Shown: positions 15,563 to 24,063 of the stretch, one piece after another
Layout: the number at the start of each line of letters is the position of its first letter
Numbering within the stretch: the first letter of the stretch is position 1
Assembly (NCBI RefSeq): GCF_024298965.1
Contig: NZ_CP085193.1
Span: 1,116,001 to 1,180,000 of the forward strand
Origin: Streptomyces rapamycinicus NRRL 5491
GTDB taxonomy: Bacteria > Actinomycetota > Actinomycetes > Streptomycetales > Streptomycetaceae
Reading direction: 5' to 3'
Length of the DNA stretch: 64,000 bases
The notes under the pieces: generated by a model
Told to the model about the DNA's origin: nothing
Databases searched by the model: none
The model's input: the letters and a program-made list of their open reading frames with translations, nothing else
Made by a program: the position numbers and the translations under genes

Positions 15563-16756
15563 TTACGGGCGCATGAGGATCTTTATCGCACCGTCCTCCT
15601 TGCGCTGGAACATCTCATAGGCGCGGGGTGCCTCCTCCAGCGGGACGCGATGGGTGGCGAACCCGTCGACGCCCAGCGGGTCGTCGTCCGTCAGCAGCGG
15701 GAAGATGTCGTCGGCCCAGCGCCGCACGTTCGCCTGGCCCATCCGCAGCTGGATCTGCTTGTCGAACATGGTCATCAGCGGCAGCGGATCGGCCATCCCG
15801 CCGTAGATCCCGCTGAGGGAGATCGTTCCGCCGCGCCGCACCAGCGCGATGGCCAGCCGCAGCGCCGCCAGCCGGTCGACCCCGGCCTTCTCCGTGAGCT
15901 TGGCGGCCCATTCCCGCGGCAGGAGACCCGTGGCCCGCTGAGCGGTCCGGCCCAGCGGGCTGCCGTGGGCCTCCGTGCCCACCGCGTCGATGACCGCGTC
16001 CGGTCCTCGGCCGCCGGTGGTCGAGAGGATGGCCTCGACCAGGTCCTCCTGGCGGGAGAAGTCATTGAGGTCATGGACCTCGACGCCGTCGGCGCGCGCC
16101 CGGCGCAGCCGCTCGGGGACGAGGTCCACGCCGATGACCCGGTCGGCCAGGCCCTGGACCTTCGCCACCCGGCAGGCCATGTTCCCGATGGGCCCCAGCC
16201 CCAGGACCGCGAGCGTGCCGCCGCGCGGCACCTCCGCGTACTCGACCGCCTGCCATGCCGTGGGCAGTACGTCGGACAGATAGACGTAGCGGTCGTCGTG
16301 GACTCCTTCGGGCACCTTGATCGGGCCGTACTGGGCCTGCGGCACCCTCAGGTATTCCGCCTGGCCGCCGGCCACCGCGCCGTAGAGCTTGGTGTAGCCG
16401 AAGAGTTCCGCCCCCATGCCGTGCTCGGTGACCTGGGTGGTCTCGCACTGCGTCGGCAGACCGGAGCGGCACGTCCAGCAGTGTCCGCAGGCGATCTGGA
16501 ACGGGACCACCACGCGGTCGCCGGGCTTGATGTGCGTCACCTCCGGGCCGGTCTCCTCCACGATGCCCATCGGTTCGTGGCCGAGGATGTCGCCGGGGGT
16601 CATGAAGGGCGTGAGCACCTCGTACAGGTGCAGATCGGACCCGCACAGCCCCGTGGTGGTGATCCGTACGATCGCGTCCGTCGGCTCCTTGATGATGGGG
16701 TCGGGCACCGTCTCGACCCGCACATCATGTCGGCCCTGCCAGGTCACCGCTCGCAT
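15563..16756 (-). CDS. Zinc-dependent alcohol dehydrogenase, formaldehyde-dehydrogenase-like
   Basis: 397 residues, medium-chain dehydrogenase family. Catalytic zinc motifs GLCGSDLHLY and GHEPMGIV; structural zinc cysteines in CGHCWTCRSGLPTQC; Rossmann motif VLGLGPIGNMA; then GGRGPDAVIDAVG. The long insert and the length match the glutathione-independent formaldehyde dehydrogenase/threonine-dehydrogenase-like branch. Probably oxidises an alcohol or aldehyde hydrate with NAD. ATG 16756 is used; a GTG lies directly in front. It overlaps the end of the upstream roadblock frame, and if that gene's frame were restored the two would overlap as TGATG, which suggests they were once coupled. Confidence 0.92.
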   Translation of the reverse strand: MRAVTWQGRHDVRVETVPDPIIKEPTDAIVRITTTGLCGSDLHLYEVLTPFMTPGDILGHEPMGIVEETGPEVTHIKPGDRVVVPFQIACGHCWTCRSGLPTQCETTQVTEHGMGAELFGYTKLYGAVAGGQAEYLRVPQAQYGPIKVPEGVHDDRYVYLSDVLPTAWQAVEYAEVPRGGTLAVLGLGPIGNMACRVAKVQGLADRVIGVDLVPERLRRARADGVEVHDLNDFSRQEDLVEAILSTTGGRGPDAVIDAVGTEAHGSPLGRTAQRATGLLPREWAAKLTEKAGVDRLAALRLAIALVRRGGTISLSGIYGGMADPLPLMTMFDKQIQLRMGQANVRRWADDIFPLLTDDDPLGVDGFATHRVPLEEAPRAYEMFQRKEDGAIKILMRP

Positions 16757-17240
16757 CACCGCATCCCTTCGCCGTAGTCGTCGGAACGATCTTCCGAGGG
16801 CTTCGGGTACCCCGGCGCATCCGGCCGAACCGGCGGCGGGACCATGAGCCGCGCCCCCGGTCCACCAGGTCCACGAGCCGGGCCGTCTCCTCGGCGATCA
16901 CGGCCGGATCGGCGCCCGCGGCGCCCAGCACGGCCAGGCAGGCGCCGTCGGCCAGCGCCACGACGAAGAGGGTGCCCGCCGTCATCTCGATCATCGTCCG
17001 CCGGGACGGGCCGCCGCGCCCCCGGCGTCCGGCGCTCGCGGCGATGCCGTGGAATCCGGAGGCGACGGCGGCCAGGTGCTCCGCCTCATGACGGGAGAGC
17101 CCGGCGGACGCGCTGACGGTGGCCCCGTCCCGGGAGAGCACCACGGCATGGCGCACGCCTGCGGTCCCGGCCACCAGATCGTCCAGGATCCGGTCGAGAT
17201 CGGCCATGGGGCGTGCGGCGGTGCTGCGCGGCTTGGTCAT
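16725..17240 (-). CDS. Roadblock/LC7-domain protein with a probable 3' frameshift
   Basis: Start ATG 17240 (MTKPRSTAARPM). Residues about 12-125 are a normal roadblock domain (DLDRILDDLVAGTAGVRHAV, RHEAEHLAAVASGFHGIAA, IEMTAGTLFVVALADGACL). The last 40 residues are abnormal: very Arg/Ser-rich and overlapping the dehydrogenase gene by 32 bp. Adding one base in the run of five C at 16854-16858 (plus strand) would give a tail containing ARLMVPPPVRPDAPGYP and a stop whose A is the A of the dehydrogenase ATG (TGATG). So either a natural frameshift or a sequencing error. The domain itself is intact; partner GTPase not in window. Confidence 0.8.
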   Translation of the reverse strand: MTKPRSTAARPMADLDRILDDLVAGTAGVRHAVVLSRDGATVSASAGLSRHEAEHLAAVASGFHGIAASAGRRGRGGPSRRTMIEMTAGTLFVVALADGACLAVLGAAGADPAVIAEETARLVDLVDRGRGSWSRRRFGRMRRGTRSPRKIVPTTTAKGCGDASGDLAGPT

Positions 17241-17483
17241 GGGCGGTCTCCCTCGGTCGGGACGCGCCGCGCCGGGCGGCGCTCCAGGTGTCCCCCCCTG
17301 GGCCAGGGACGCTAGCCCCGGTGGGGGCGCACATTGAGGGCGCATTACGGAACCTGTTGAAAATTGACAGAGTCAGATGCCAGAGCGATCGATGAGCGTC
17401 CGAATCTGCACTCAAAGCGGGCGTAGGCTGCTTGCTCAGCGCAGCGCTTCACCGTCGTGTCCAAGGTGTCCCGAGGAGTTTCC

Positions 17484-18104
17484 GTGCCACATGAGCCCTC
17501 CCGTGGAAACAGCGCGGCCGACGTACGGGACTTCTTCACCCCCAGGGCGGCCGAGTGGGACCGCCGCTTCCCGGACGACGGCCCCGCCTACGCCGCCGCC
17601 GTCGCCGACCTCGGGCTCCGCCCCGGGGACGCGGTGCTCGACGCGGGGTGCGGAACGGGGCGTGCGCTGCCCGCACTGCGCGCCGCGGCCGGCCCCGAGG
17701 GGACGGTCCTCGGAGTGGACCTCACGCCCGCCATGCTGGACGCCGCCCTGCGTGAGAGCCGGGACGGCTTCGCGGGCCTCGCCCTCGCCGATGTGGCGCG
17801 GCTGCCGCTGCGCGACGGCTGCCTCGACGCGGTGTTCGCCGCCGGGCTGATCTCCCATCTCTCCGACCCCCGCGAGAACCTGTGCGAACTGGCCCGGGTG
17901 GTACGCCCCGGCGGGCGGCTCGCGCTGTTCCATCCGGTGGGGCGGGCCGCTCTCGCCGCCCGCCACGGCCGTGCCCTCACCCCCGACGACCTGCGGGCGG
18001 AGGCCCAGCTGCGGCCGTTGCTGGCGGACGCCGGCTGGCGGCTGGAGTCGTACACCGACGAGGACACGCGCTTCCTGGCGCTCGCCGTCCGCGAAGCCCG
18101 CTGA
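17484..18104 (+). CDS. Class I SAM-dependent methyltransferase
   Basis: 206 residues from GTG 17484, which has CGAGGAG nine bases upstream (an upstream GTG at 17457 lacks one). SAM-binding motif I VLDAGCGTGRALP, motif II acidic residue in VLGVDLTPAML, LADVARLPLRDGCLDAVFAAGLISHL, and post-motif RVVRPGGRLALFHP, followed by a C-terminal ALAVREAR. It belongs to the UbiE/Coq5-like Methyltransf_11 group. Substrate unknown. It converges on the hydrolase gene and lies downstream of a 240-bp gap with no recognisable gene. Confidence 0.9.
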   Translation: MPHEPSRGNSAADVRDFFTPRAAEWDRRFPDDGPAYAAAVADLGLRPGDAVLDAGCGTGRALPALRAAAGPEGTVLGVDLTPAMLDAALRESRDGFAGLALADVARLPLRDGCLDAVFAAGLISHLSDPRENLCELARVVRPGGRLALFHPVGRAALAARHGRALTPDDLRAEAQLRPLLADAGWRLESYTDEDTRFLALAVREAR

Positions 18105-18147
18105 GGACCGGAAGGGGGCGCCGGACCGAAACGGCCCGAGCAGACCC

Positions 18148-18915
18148 TCAGGGCTGCCCCGCGACCGCCGCCGCGAAGCCGGGGGCGTTGTCGAACATCA
18201 CGTTGTGCCCCGCTCCGGGCACGGTGCGGACCGTCACCCCGGCCGCCGTCAGCTCCTCGCGCCCGGTGAGCTCCTCGCCGTGCCCGCCGACGAGGAAGGT
18301 GCGGGGAATCTCCAGGCCCAGGAGCATCTTCCGCATGGTCGGCCGGGTGCCGCGGACCAGTGCGCACGCGCTGCGGTGCAGGGCCGTCGGGTCGGCGAGC
18401 CGCATCGTCGCCCGCCACACCGGCCCGATCCGCTCCAGGGTCTCCTCGAATCCGCCGCCGCGCACGAACGCGTCCTCCGTGTAGGTCGCGATCCGGCTGC
18501 TGCCCGCCGACAGCGGCGGATCGGGATCCAGGTTGGCCTCGGTCAGCACCAGACGGGACACCAGTTCCGGGCGGCGCACCGCCAGCACGATGGCGACCGA
18601 TCCGCCCATGCTGTGCCCGATGAGCTCGGCACCCCGCGCCCCGGCCGCCTCGAGGGCCGAGGCCAGCGCGTCGGCGTGGTCCTCCAGCGTGTAGCCGAAG
18701 CCGGCGGGGCGGTCGCTGATCCCGTGGCCGGGCAGGTCCACGAAGAGCGACCGGCGGCCCGCGAGGGCCGGGACGGCGGCGATATGGGCGTGATGGACGG
18801 CCGATGTCGCGCCGAGCCCATGGACATACACCCGCGGCGGGCCGCCGTCCCCGCCCCCGGCCGTGCCGGTCCATCTGATGTGGGCCCCCTCCGGGCCGAA
18901 TGAGGCGTGCTCCAT
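18148..18915 (-). CDS. Alpha/beta-fold hydrolase
   Basis: 255 residues. Oxyanion motif VHGLGATSAVHH, DLPGHGISDRP, nucleophile elbow GHSMGGS (Ser), acid residue region RTFLVGGHGEELT, and catalytic His in PGAGHNVMFD. A small cytoplasmic esterase/lipase-like enzyme. GGGAGGA precedes ATG 18915. It is divergent from a PadR regulator with a perfect palindrome between the starts, so the hydrolase is the likely PadR-controlled gene; perhaps it processes the compound sensed. Confidence 0.9.
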   Translation of the reverse strand: MEHASFGPEGAHIRWTGTAGGGDGGPPRVYVHGLGATSAVHHAHIAAVPALAGRRSLFVDLPGHGISDRPAGFGYTLEDHADALASALEAAGARGAELIGHSMGGSVAIVLAVRRPELVSRLVLTEANLDPDPPLSAGSSRIATYTEDAFVRGGGFEETLERIGPVWRATMRLADPTALHRSACALVRGTRPTMRKMLLGLEIPRTFLVGGHGEELTGREELTAAGVTVRTVPGAGHNVMFDNAPGFAAAVAGQP

Positions 18916-18963
18916 GGCCTTCCTCCCGCCGTTCCCGCCTTGAGTGATCGCGTCGGGCACCGA

Positions 18964-18987
18964 CAATACATCGAGGACGATGTATTG
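18964..18987. promoter_or_regulatory. Perfect PadR-type operator palindrome
   Basis: CAATACATCG (18964-18973) and CGATGTATTG (18978-18987) are perfect inverted repeats with the 4-bp centre AGGA. The ATACAT/ATGTAT half-sites match the known PadR-family preference. It lies between the divergent hydrolase and PadR genes, 39 bp before the PadR start. Confidence 0.85.
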
Positions 18988-19026
18988 CGTCTACGAGGTA
19001 CAGCGGTCTTGCGGCACAATGCGACC

Positions 19027-19563
19027 ATGCTCGAACTCGCCATCCTGGGCTTCCTCCACGACGCCCCACTGCACGGCTATGAGTTGCGCAAGCGCATCGC
19101 CGCGCTGACCGGACATGTGAAACCCGTGGCCGAGTCCACCCTCTACCCGGCGATCAAACGGCTGGAGAAGGCCGGTCTGCTGGCCCGCCGGACCCAGCCG
19201 GGCGCGGGGGCCGCACCCCGGCACGTGCTCACGCTGACCGCCGAGGGGCAGGCGGAGCTGCGCCGCCGTCTCGCGCGTCCGGCGGACGCCGACATCACCG
19301 ACGAGAACCGCTGGTTCACCGTGCTGGCGTTCCTGCGCCACCTCGACGACGCGTCGGCACAGGCGGAGGTGCTGGAGCGCCGGATGGCCTTTCTGCGGCA
19401 GCCGTCGAGCTTCTTCTACGAGGGCGACCGCCCGTTGCGGGCCGAAGAGGTCGAGGATCCCTTCCGGCGCGGCATCCTCACCATCGCCCGGGCCACCAGC
19501 CAGGCCGAACTGTCCTGGCTGCGGCGCACACTGGACACGCTCCGGGCGGCGACCGACGACTGA
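19027..19563 (+). CDS. PadR-family transcriptional regulator
   Basis: 178 residues. The N-terminal PadR winged helix is clear: MLELAILGFLHDAPLHGYEL, VAESTLYPAIKRLEKAGLLARR, and the wing GAAPRHVLTLTAEGQAEL. A C-terminal helical domain (VirR/AadR-like dimerisation region, QAEVLERRMAFLRQ...) completes it. Expected to repress itself and the divergent alpha/beta hydrolase through the 24-bp palindrome. The ORF reaches further upstream but the operator and typical N terminus fix the start at ATG 19027. Confidence 0.93.
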   Translation: MLELAILGFLHDAPLHGYELRKRIAALTGHVKPVAESTLYPAIKRLEKAGLLARRTQPGAGAAPRHVLTLTAEGQAELRRRLARPADADITDENRWFTVLAFLRHLDDASAQAEVLERRMAFLRQPSSFFYEGDRPLRAEEVEDPFRRGILTIARATSQAELSWLRRTLDTLRAATDD

Positions 19564-19665
19564 GGGCCGACCGCCTCCCGATGTCTCGACTCCGTGGCTA
19601 CTGGGTGGTTAAGGTGCGCGACGACGGATCGCTCATCGGATCCGCGTGCGCAATAGGAGGCTGTC

Positions 19666-20463
19666 GTGCCCGCCACGGAGGAGTCACGCGACGAGGCGCT
19701 GTATGTGCTGACCGCGGTGCTGCTGACACCCGCTCAATTCCCGAGCGTGCTCGGCGACGACTATCCCGAGGCATGTGCCGCGCTCGGGCTGGAGCCGTAC
19801 GACACCGGCTACGGGCTGGTGCTGGGACAGGACGGCGGCGGCGCCCGCTGGACGGTGGTCACCGACGATGTGTCGCTCGTGGCCATCGCCATCGCGACCT
19901 GGGACTGCGGCATGGAGTACGCCCTGGCCATCGAAGACCGTACGGTGGTCGCCTCGCTTCCCGGCTGGCCGCTCGCGGTGGCCGTGGCCGCCCCGGGCGT
20001 ACCGGCTCCCCATGATCCCGCGCCCGACCCCGAGCCGGGGGGAGACGCCTCCCGGGCGCCGCTGGCGCCGCCGGACTCGGAGCGGTGGGGCCCGGCCCAG
20101 CGACGGCTCGGCGCCGATGAGATCGCGCTCCAGTGGGCGATCTGGCGTGAGCAGGTCGACAGCGATGTGACGTTCGTGTCCCCGGGCGAGAAGCCGCACG
20201 GGGGCGTGCGGCGGGTGCTCGAAGAGGCGCGCGACTATCTGGACTCACCCCCGCCGCTGGGGCGGATCCGCTCGGCGTTCGCCTCCGGTGACGCGCGGAC
20301 GCTCCGGGCCGACGGGCCGGGCTGGAGCATGGTGGCCCGGACCGACGACATCGCGTTCGTGCTGCTGGACGACGCACCGGGCGAGGTGCTGCCGGTCGGC
20401 CGCGGCCCCGAACTGCCGGGGCTGCTGACGGCTCTGGACAAGCTGGCCGTACGGCCCCACTGA
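19666..20463 (+). CDS. Conserved hypothetical Streptomyces protein
   Basis: 265 residues from GTG 19666 with an AGGAGG site just before it. Acidic, soluble, no signal peptide or membrane segment. A first globular half (LYVLTAVLLTPAQFPSVLGDDYPEACAALGLE ... WTVVTDDVSLVAIAIATWDCG), a Pro/Asp-rich linker (about residues 108-140), and a second half (ADEIALQWAIWREQVDSDV, then GWSMVARTDDIAFVLLDD). The two halves look weakly alike, with a strand pattern WTVVTDD/WSMVARTDD, which may be an internal duplication. No known family recognised and no catalytic motif seen. The end of the gene lies in a 22-bp exact tandem duplication. Confidence 0.75.
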   Translation: MPATEESRDEALYVLTAVLLTPAQFPSVLGDDYPEACAALGLEPYDTGYGLVLGQDGGGARWTVVTDDVSLVAIAIATWDCGMEYALAIEDRTVVASLPGWPLAVAVAAPGVPAPHDPAPDPEPGGDASRAPLAPPDSERWGPAQRRLGADEIALQWAIWREQVDSDVTFVSPGEKPHGGVRRVLEEARDYLDSPPPLGRIRSAFASGDARTLRADGPGWSMVARTDDIAFVLLDDAPGEVLPVGRGPELPGLLTALDKLAVRPH

Positions 20464-20488
20464 GACGGCCGTACGGCCCCACTGAGAC
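20445..20488. repeat. Exact 22-bp tandem duplication over a stop codon
   Basis: Two identical adjacent 22-bp copies, 20445-20466 and 20467-20488, each containing GCCGTACGGCCCCACTGA. The first supplies the last codons and stop of the hypothetical gene; the second is non-coding. Confidence 0.95.
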
Positions 20489-20786
20489 CCGACGTCCCGC
20501 CCTGTCCCGTACGGAGTCGGCCAAGGACGCCGTACGGGCTGGTCACGACGCCGACCAGCAAGTGGAACACGCCGACGCGCATGACCAGCCGCCCGTACGG
20601 TCGCCCGCGGCCCTCTCCGTCCGGTCCCGGACGCCGCCCCGGACCTCGGCGAAGCATGACCGCTCCCATCCGGCCGGGCCCGGAACGGGGTCGCGGGCGG
20701 TCCGCGATCGGTACTGCACGGTCACTCCCGGGTGCGCTCCGCCCGTGGCCCCTGGCCCAGCCGGCCGCGCTCGGCGGCCGGCCGCT
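20489..20786. other. Gene-free gap with CCGTACGG repeats and a hairpin
   Basis: No frame here has a plausible start, ribosome site and codon pattern. Fragments of CCGTACGG recur several times. CCGGCCGC (20761-20768) and GCGGCCGG (20774-20781) form a perfect 8-bp hairpin with a 5-nt loop only six bases past the end of the leftward small membrane protein gene, so it is a probable terminator for that gene. Confidence 0.6.
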
Positions 20787-20969
20787 TCAGCGTCCCAGCT
20801 GCTTACGGGTGACCCTGCTCAGCCTGCGGCGCTGGGAGGAATCCAGCAGCAGATAGGCCGCCGCCGGCACTCCCACGATCACCAGCAGCGCAGCCCAGAA
20901 GGGCAACACCCAGAGCAGGATCACACCTGCCACCACACCACCGGTGGCGACCTTCGCGCGTGTGGACAT
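20787..20969 (-). CDS. Small membrane protein, 60 residues
   Basis: Starts MSTRAKVATGGVVAG at ATG 20969, which has a consensus AAGGAGG upstream. Two closely spaced hydrophobic segments (about residues 8-26 and 28-46) form a helical hairpin, followed by a short strongly basic tail (SQRRRLSRVTRKQLGR). This 'two helices plus basic tail' plan suggests an inner-membrane protein with a cytoplasmic nucleic-acid or lipid-contacting tail. I do not recognise a named family. It is divergent from the SNF2 helicase gene. Confidence 0.75.
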   Translation of the reverse strand: MSTRAKVATGGVVAGVILLWVLPFWAALLVIVGVPAAAYLLLDSSQRRRLSRVTRKQLGR

Positions 20970-21111
20970 CTCACCCGCCTCCTTCACGGCCCATAGCCGC
21001 ACTCACTCCACACAACGGACACCGACGGCACCCGGTTCCTCCCCGCGCCGTGATCCTGTACCCTCGGGCGGCCCGGGCTCGACTAGTCAAATTTGAGGAA
21101 CGCTCAGCGCT

Positions 21112-24063
21112 GTGACACCACCCTCCGCGGCAACACCCTCCGACATCGCAGAACTCTCCCGCTGCACCGCGGTCTTCCTTCCCGGTGACCCGGCACGCAC
21201 CGGCCGGGTCGCCTTCTGGCGGCCGGACGGCGTGCCTCCGTCCGGCCCCGCCACCGGCTCCGCCGAGGAGCTGACGGTCGTCGTCCCGGTGGACGGCACC
21301 GATGACGGTCCCCATGACGACCCCACCGGCCCCAGCCCCACCGGCCTCGCCGTCGAAACGCACACCGTAAGGGCGCTCCTGCTGCCCCTGGGCGAGGCGC
21401 TGCCGGTGCTCACCCGGGCCCGGGCGCGGGCCGCACAGACCGGTCCGGGACAGTGCGACCCCGCCACGGCCTTCTGGGGCGCCGCCGCCGTGCTCGCCCT
21501 CCAACTCGCGGCCCGCGGAAGGCTGCTGCCCGGACTCAGCGCCACCGACCACGACGCCTGGCGCGTCGGTCCGCTCACCCCCGACGATCTGACGCGGGTG
21601 CGCGAGCTGGCCGCCGCCATGCCGCCCACGGCGCACGCGACGCCGCTGCCCGTCTCCGGCCCGGTGCTGCTGCCCGAGCCCGAGCGGCATCTGCGGGCGT
21701 TCCTGGACGCGGTGGCGGACGGGCTGCCGCGCTCGCCCGCGGCGGCGCTGGCCTCGGGCGGCCCCTCCTTCGCCGCCCCGGCGCCACGGCGGCTGCCCGA
21801 ACAGCGCTCCTGGGCCGCCGACGTGGCCGCCGGGCACGACGCGGGGGTGCGGCTCTCGATCCGTATCGAGCTGCTGCACGGCGGCGGTGGGAACGGTAAG
21901 GCGGACGGGCCGCGCTTCCGTGCCGTCCTCCAGTTGCACAGCCTCACCGATCCGGCGCTGGTCGCGGACGCCGCCGAGGTCTGGGCGGGCACCTCGCCCA
22001 TCACCCCGGCCCTCGGTCCGCGCGCCCGTATGGACGCCCTGCTGACCCTGCGGCGCGCGGCCCGCGCCTGGGCACCGCTCACCCCGCTGCTGTCGGCCGC
22101 CGTGCCCGACGCCCTCGACCTCGCCGACGAGGAGGTCACCGAGCTGCTCGGTCCGGCCGCCGGGGCGCTGGACGCCGCCGGGGTCCAGGTGCACTGGCCC
22201 AGGGAACTGGCCCGCGGGCTCACCGCCCGCGCGGTCATCGGCCCGGACGGCGAGGACGAGGCTCAGGACGACACCGGGCCCCGGTTCCCCGCCTTCCTCT
22301 CCGCCGACGCGCTGCTGCGGTTCAGCTGGCGGTTCGCCGTGGGCGACCAGGAGCTCACCCGAGCCGAGCTCGACGGGCTCGCCGAGGCCAGCCGGCCGGT
22401 GGTACGGCTGCGCGACCAATGGGTCCTCCTCGACCCCGACGCGGCGCGCCGCGTCCGGGACCGGCAGGACCGCAAACTCACCCCCGCCGACGCCCTCGGT
22501 GCCGTCCTTACGGGTCGCACGGAGGCCGAAGGCACCGATGTGGAGGTGCGGGCCACCGGCTGGCTGGAGGCCCTGCGGGACCACCTCGCCGACCCCGAGG
22601 GGACCGCCGGTGCCCAGCGGGCGCCCGTGCCCCAGCCCTCCGCCCTGGCCGCCACCCTGCGCGACTATCAGCTGCGCGGCCTGGACTGGCTGGTCCGGAT
22701 GACCTCGATCGGCCTCGGCGGCTGTCTCGCCGACGACATGGGGCTCGGCAAGACCATCACCTTGATCGCCCTCCATCTGCACCGTATGGGCATCCCCGAG
22801 GCCGCCGGGCCCACTCTGGTGGTCTGCCCCACCTCGCTGATGGGCAACTGGCGGCGGGAGATCGAGCGGTTCGCGCCGGGCACCCCGGTACGCCGCTACC
22901 ACGGCTCCGCACGCAGCCTGGACGGCCTTGACGACGGCGAGTTCGTCCTCACCACCTACGGCACGATGCGGCTCGACGCGCAGCGGCTGGCCGAGGCCGG
23001 GCCGTGGGGCATGGTGGTCGCGGACGAGGCGCAACATGTGAAGAACCCGTTCTCGGCGACGGCGCGGCAACTGCGCACCATCGGCGCGAAGGCCCGCGTG
23101 GCGCTCTCCGGAACCCCCATCGAGAACAACCTCTCCGAGCTGTGGGCGATCCTCGACTGGACCACGCCGGGGGTGCTGGGCACCCATGGGGCGTTCCGCA
23201 GGCGCTACGCCCAGGCCGTGGAGAGCGGAAGCGACCCCGAGGCCGCCGCGCGGCTGGCGAAACTGGTCCGCCCCTTCCTGCTCCGACGCCGCAAGTCCGA
23301 CCCCGGTATCGCCCCCGAGCTGCCGCCCAAGACCGAGACGGACCGGGCCGTCGCGCTCACCAAGGAGCAGGCCGGGCTCTACGAGGCGGTGGTGCGCGAG
23401 ATCCTCGCCGAGATCTCCGGCACCGGCGGTCTCGTCCGGCGCGGACTCATCGTCAAGCTCCTCACCGGTCTGAAGCAGATCTGCAATCACCCGGCGCAGT
23501 ATCTGAAGGAGGACCGGCCGGTGGTCCCCGGGCGCTCCGGCAAGCTGGAGCTGCTCGACGAGCTGCTGGACACCATCCTGGCCGAGGGCGCGAGCGTCCT
23601 GGTCTTCACCCAGTACGTCCGGATGGCGCGCATCCTCGAGGGCCACCTGGCCGCGCGCGGGGTGCCGGCCCAGCTGCTGCACGGCGGTACGCCGGTGGCG
23701 CGGCGCGAGGAGATGGTGCGGCGCTTCCAGGACGGCGAGGTCCCGGTGTTCCTGCTGTCGCTGAAGGCGGCGGGCACCGGGCTCAACCTCACCCGGGCCG
23801 GACATGTCGTGCACTACGACCGCTGGTGGAACCCGGCCGTCGAGGCGCAGGCCACCGACCGCGCGTACCGCATCGGCCAGACCCAGCCGGTGCAGGTCCA
23901 CCGCATCATCGCGGAGGGGACCGTGGAGGACCGCATCGCCGCGATGCTGACGCGCAAGCGGGAGCTGGCGGACGCCGTGCTCGGCTCCGGTGAGGGCGCG
24001 CTGACCGAACTGACCGACTCCGAGCTGGCGGAGCTCGTGGAGCTGAGGGGGACCGAACGATGA
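21112..24063 (+). CDS. SNF2/SWI2-family DEAD/DEAH-box helicase
   Basis: 983 residues from GTG 21112. Residues 1-500 are an actinobacterial N-terminal region with the conserved FSWRFAVGDQELTRAEL segment typical of bacterial SNF2 proteins. Then motif I DDMGLGKT (near 542), Ia VCPTSLMGNWRREI, II DEAQH (near 638), III ALSGTPIENNLSELW, a second RecA domain with LVFTQYVRMA, motif V KAAGTGLNLTRA and motif VI QATDRAYRIGQTQPV. It is a DNA translocase rather than a strand-separating helicase. The stop overlaps the SWIM gene (ATGA), so the two proteins probably act together. Confidence 0.94.
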   Translation: MTPPSAATPSDIAELSRCTAVFLPGDPARTGRVAFWRPDGVPPSGPATGSAEELTVVVPVDGTDDGPHDDPTGPSPTGLAVETHTVRALLLPLGEALPVLTRARARAAQTGPGQCDPATAFWGAAAVLALQLAARGRLLPGLSATDHDAWRVGPLTPDDLTRVRELAAAMPPTAHATPLPVSGPVLLPEPERHLRAFLDAVADGLPRSPAAALASGGPSFAAPAPRRLPEQRSWAADVAAGHDAGVRLSIRIELLHGGGGNGKADGPRFRAVLQLHSLTDPALVADAAEVWAGTSPITPALGPRARMDALLTLRRAARAWAPLTPLLSAAVPDALDLADEEVTELLGPAAGALDAAGVQVHWPRELARGLTARAVIGPDGEDEAQDDTGPRFPAFLSADALLRFSWRFAVGDQELTRAELDGLAEASRPVVRLRDQWVLLDPDAARRVRDRQDRKLTPADALGAVLTGRTEAEGTDVEVRATGWLEALRDHLADPEGTAGAQRAPVPQPSALAATLRDYQLRGLDWLVRMTSIGLGGCLADDMGLGKTITLIALHLHRMGIPEAAGPTLVVCPTSLMGNWRREIERFAPGTPVRRYHGSARSLDGLDDGEFVLTTYGTMRLDAQRLAEAGPWGMVVADEAQHVKNPFSATARQLRTIGAKARVALSGTPIENNLSELWAILDWTTPGVLGTHGAFRRRYAQAVESGSDPEAAARLAKLVRPFLLRRRKSDPGIAPELPPKTETDRAVALTKEQAGLYEAVVREILAEISGTGGLVRRGLIVKLLTGLKQICNHPAQYLKEDRPVVPGRSGKLELLDELLDTILAEGASVLVFTQYVRMARILEGHLAARGVPAQLLHGGTPVARREEMVRRFQDGEVPVFLLSLKAAGTGLNLTRAGHVVHYDRWWNPAVEAQATDRAYRIGQTQPVQVHRIIAEGTVEDRIAAMLTRKRELADAVLGSGEGALTELTDSELAELVELRGTER

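Noticed and set aside
17364..17392. TTGACA at 17364 as a housekeeping promoter for the methyltransferase
   Set aside because: The -35 is perfect but no acceptable -10 lies at 16-19 bp spacing.
19666..20463. Ribosome-associated or toxin function for the hypothetical protein
   Set aside because: No motif supports it; only a possible internal duplication is visible.
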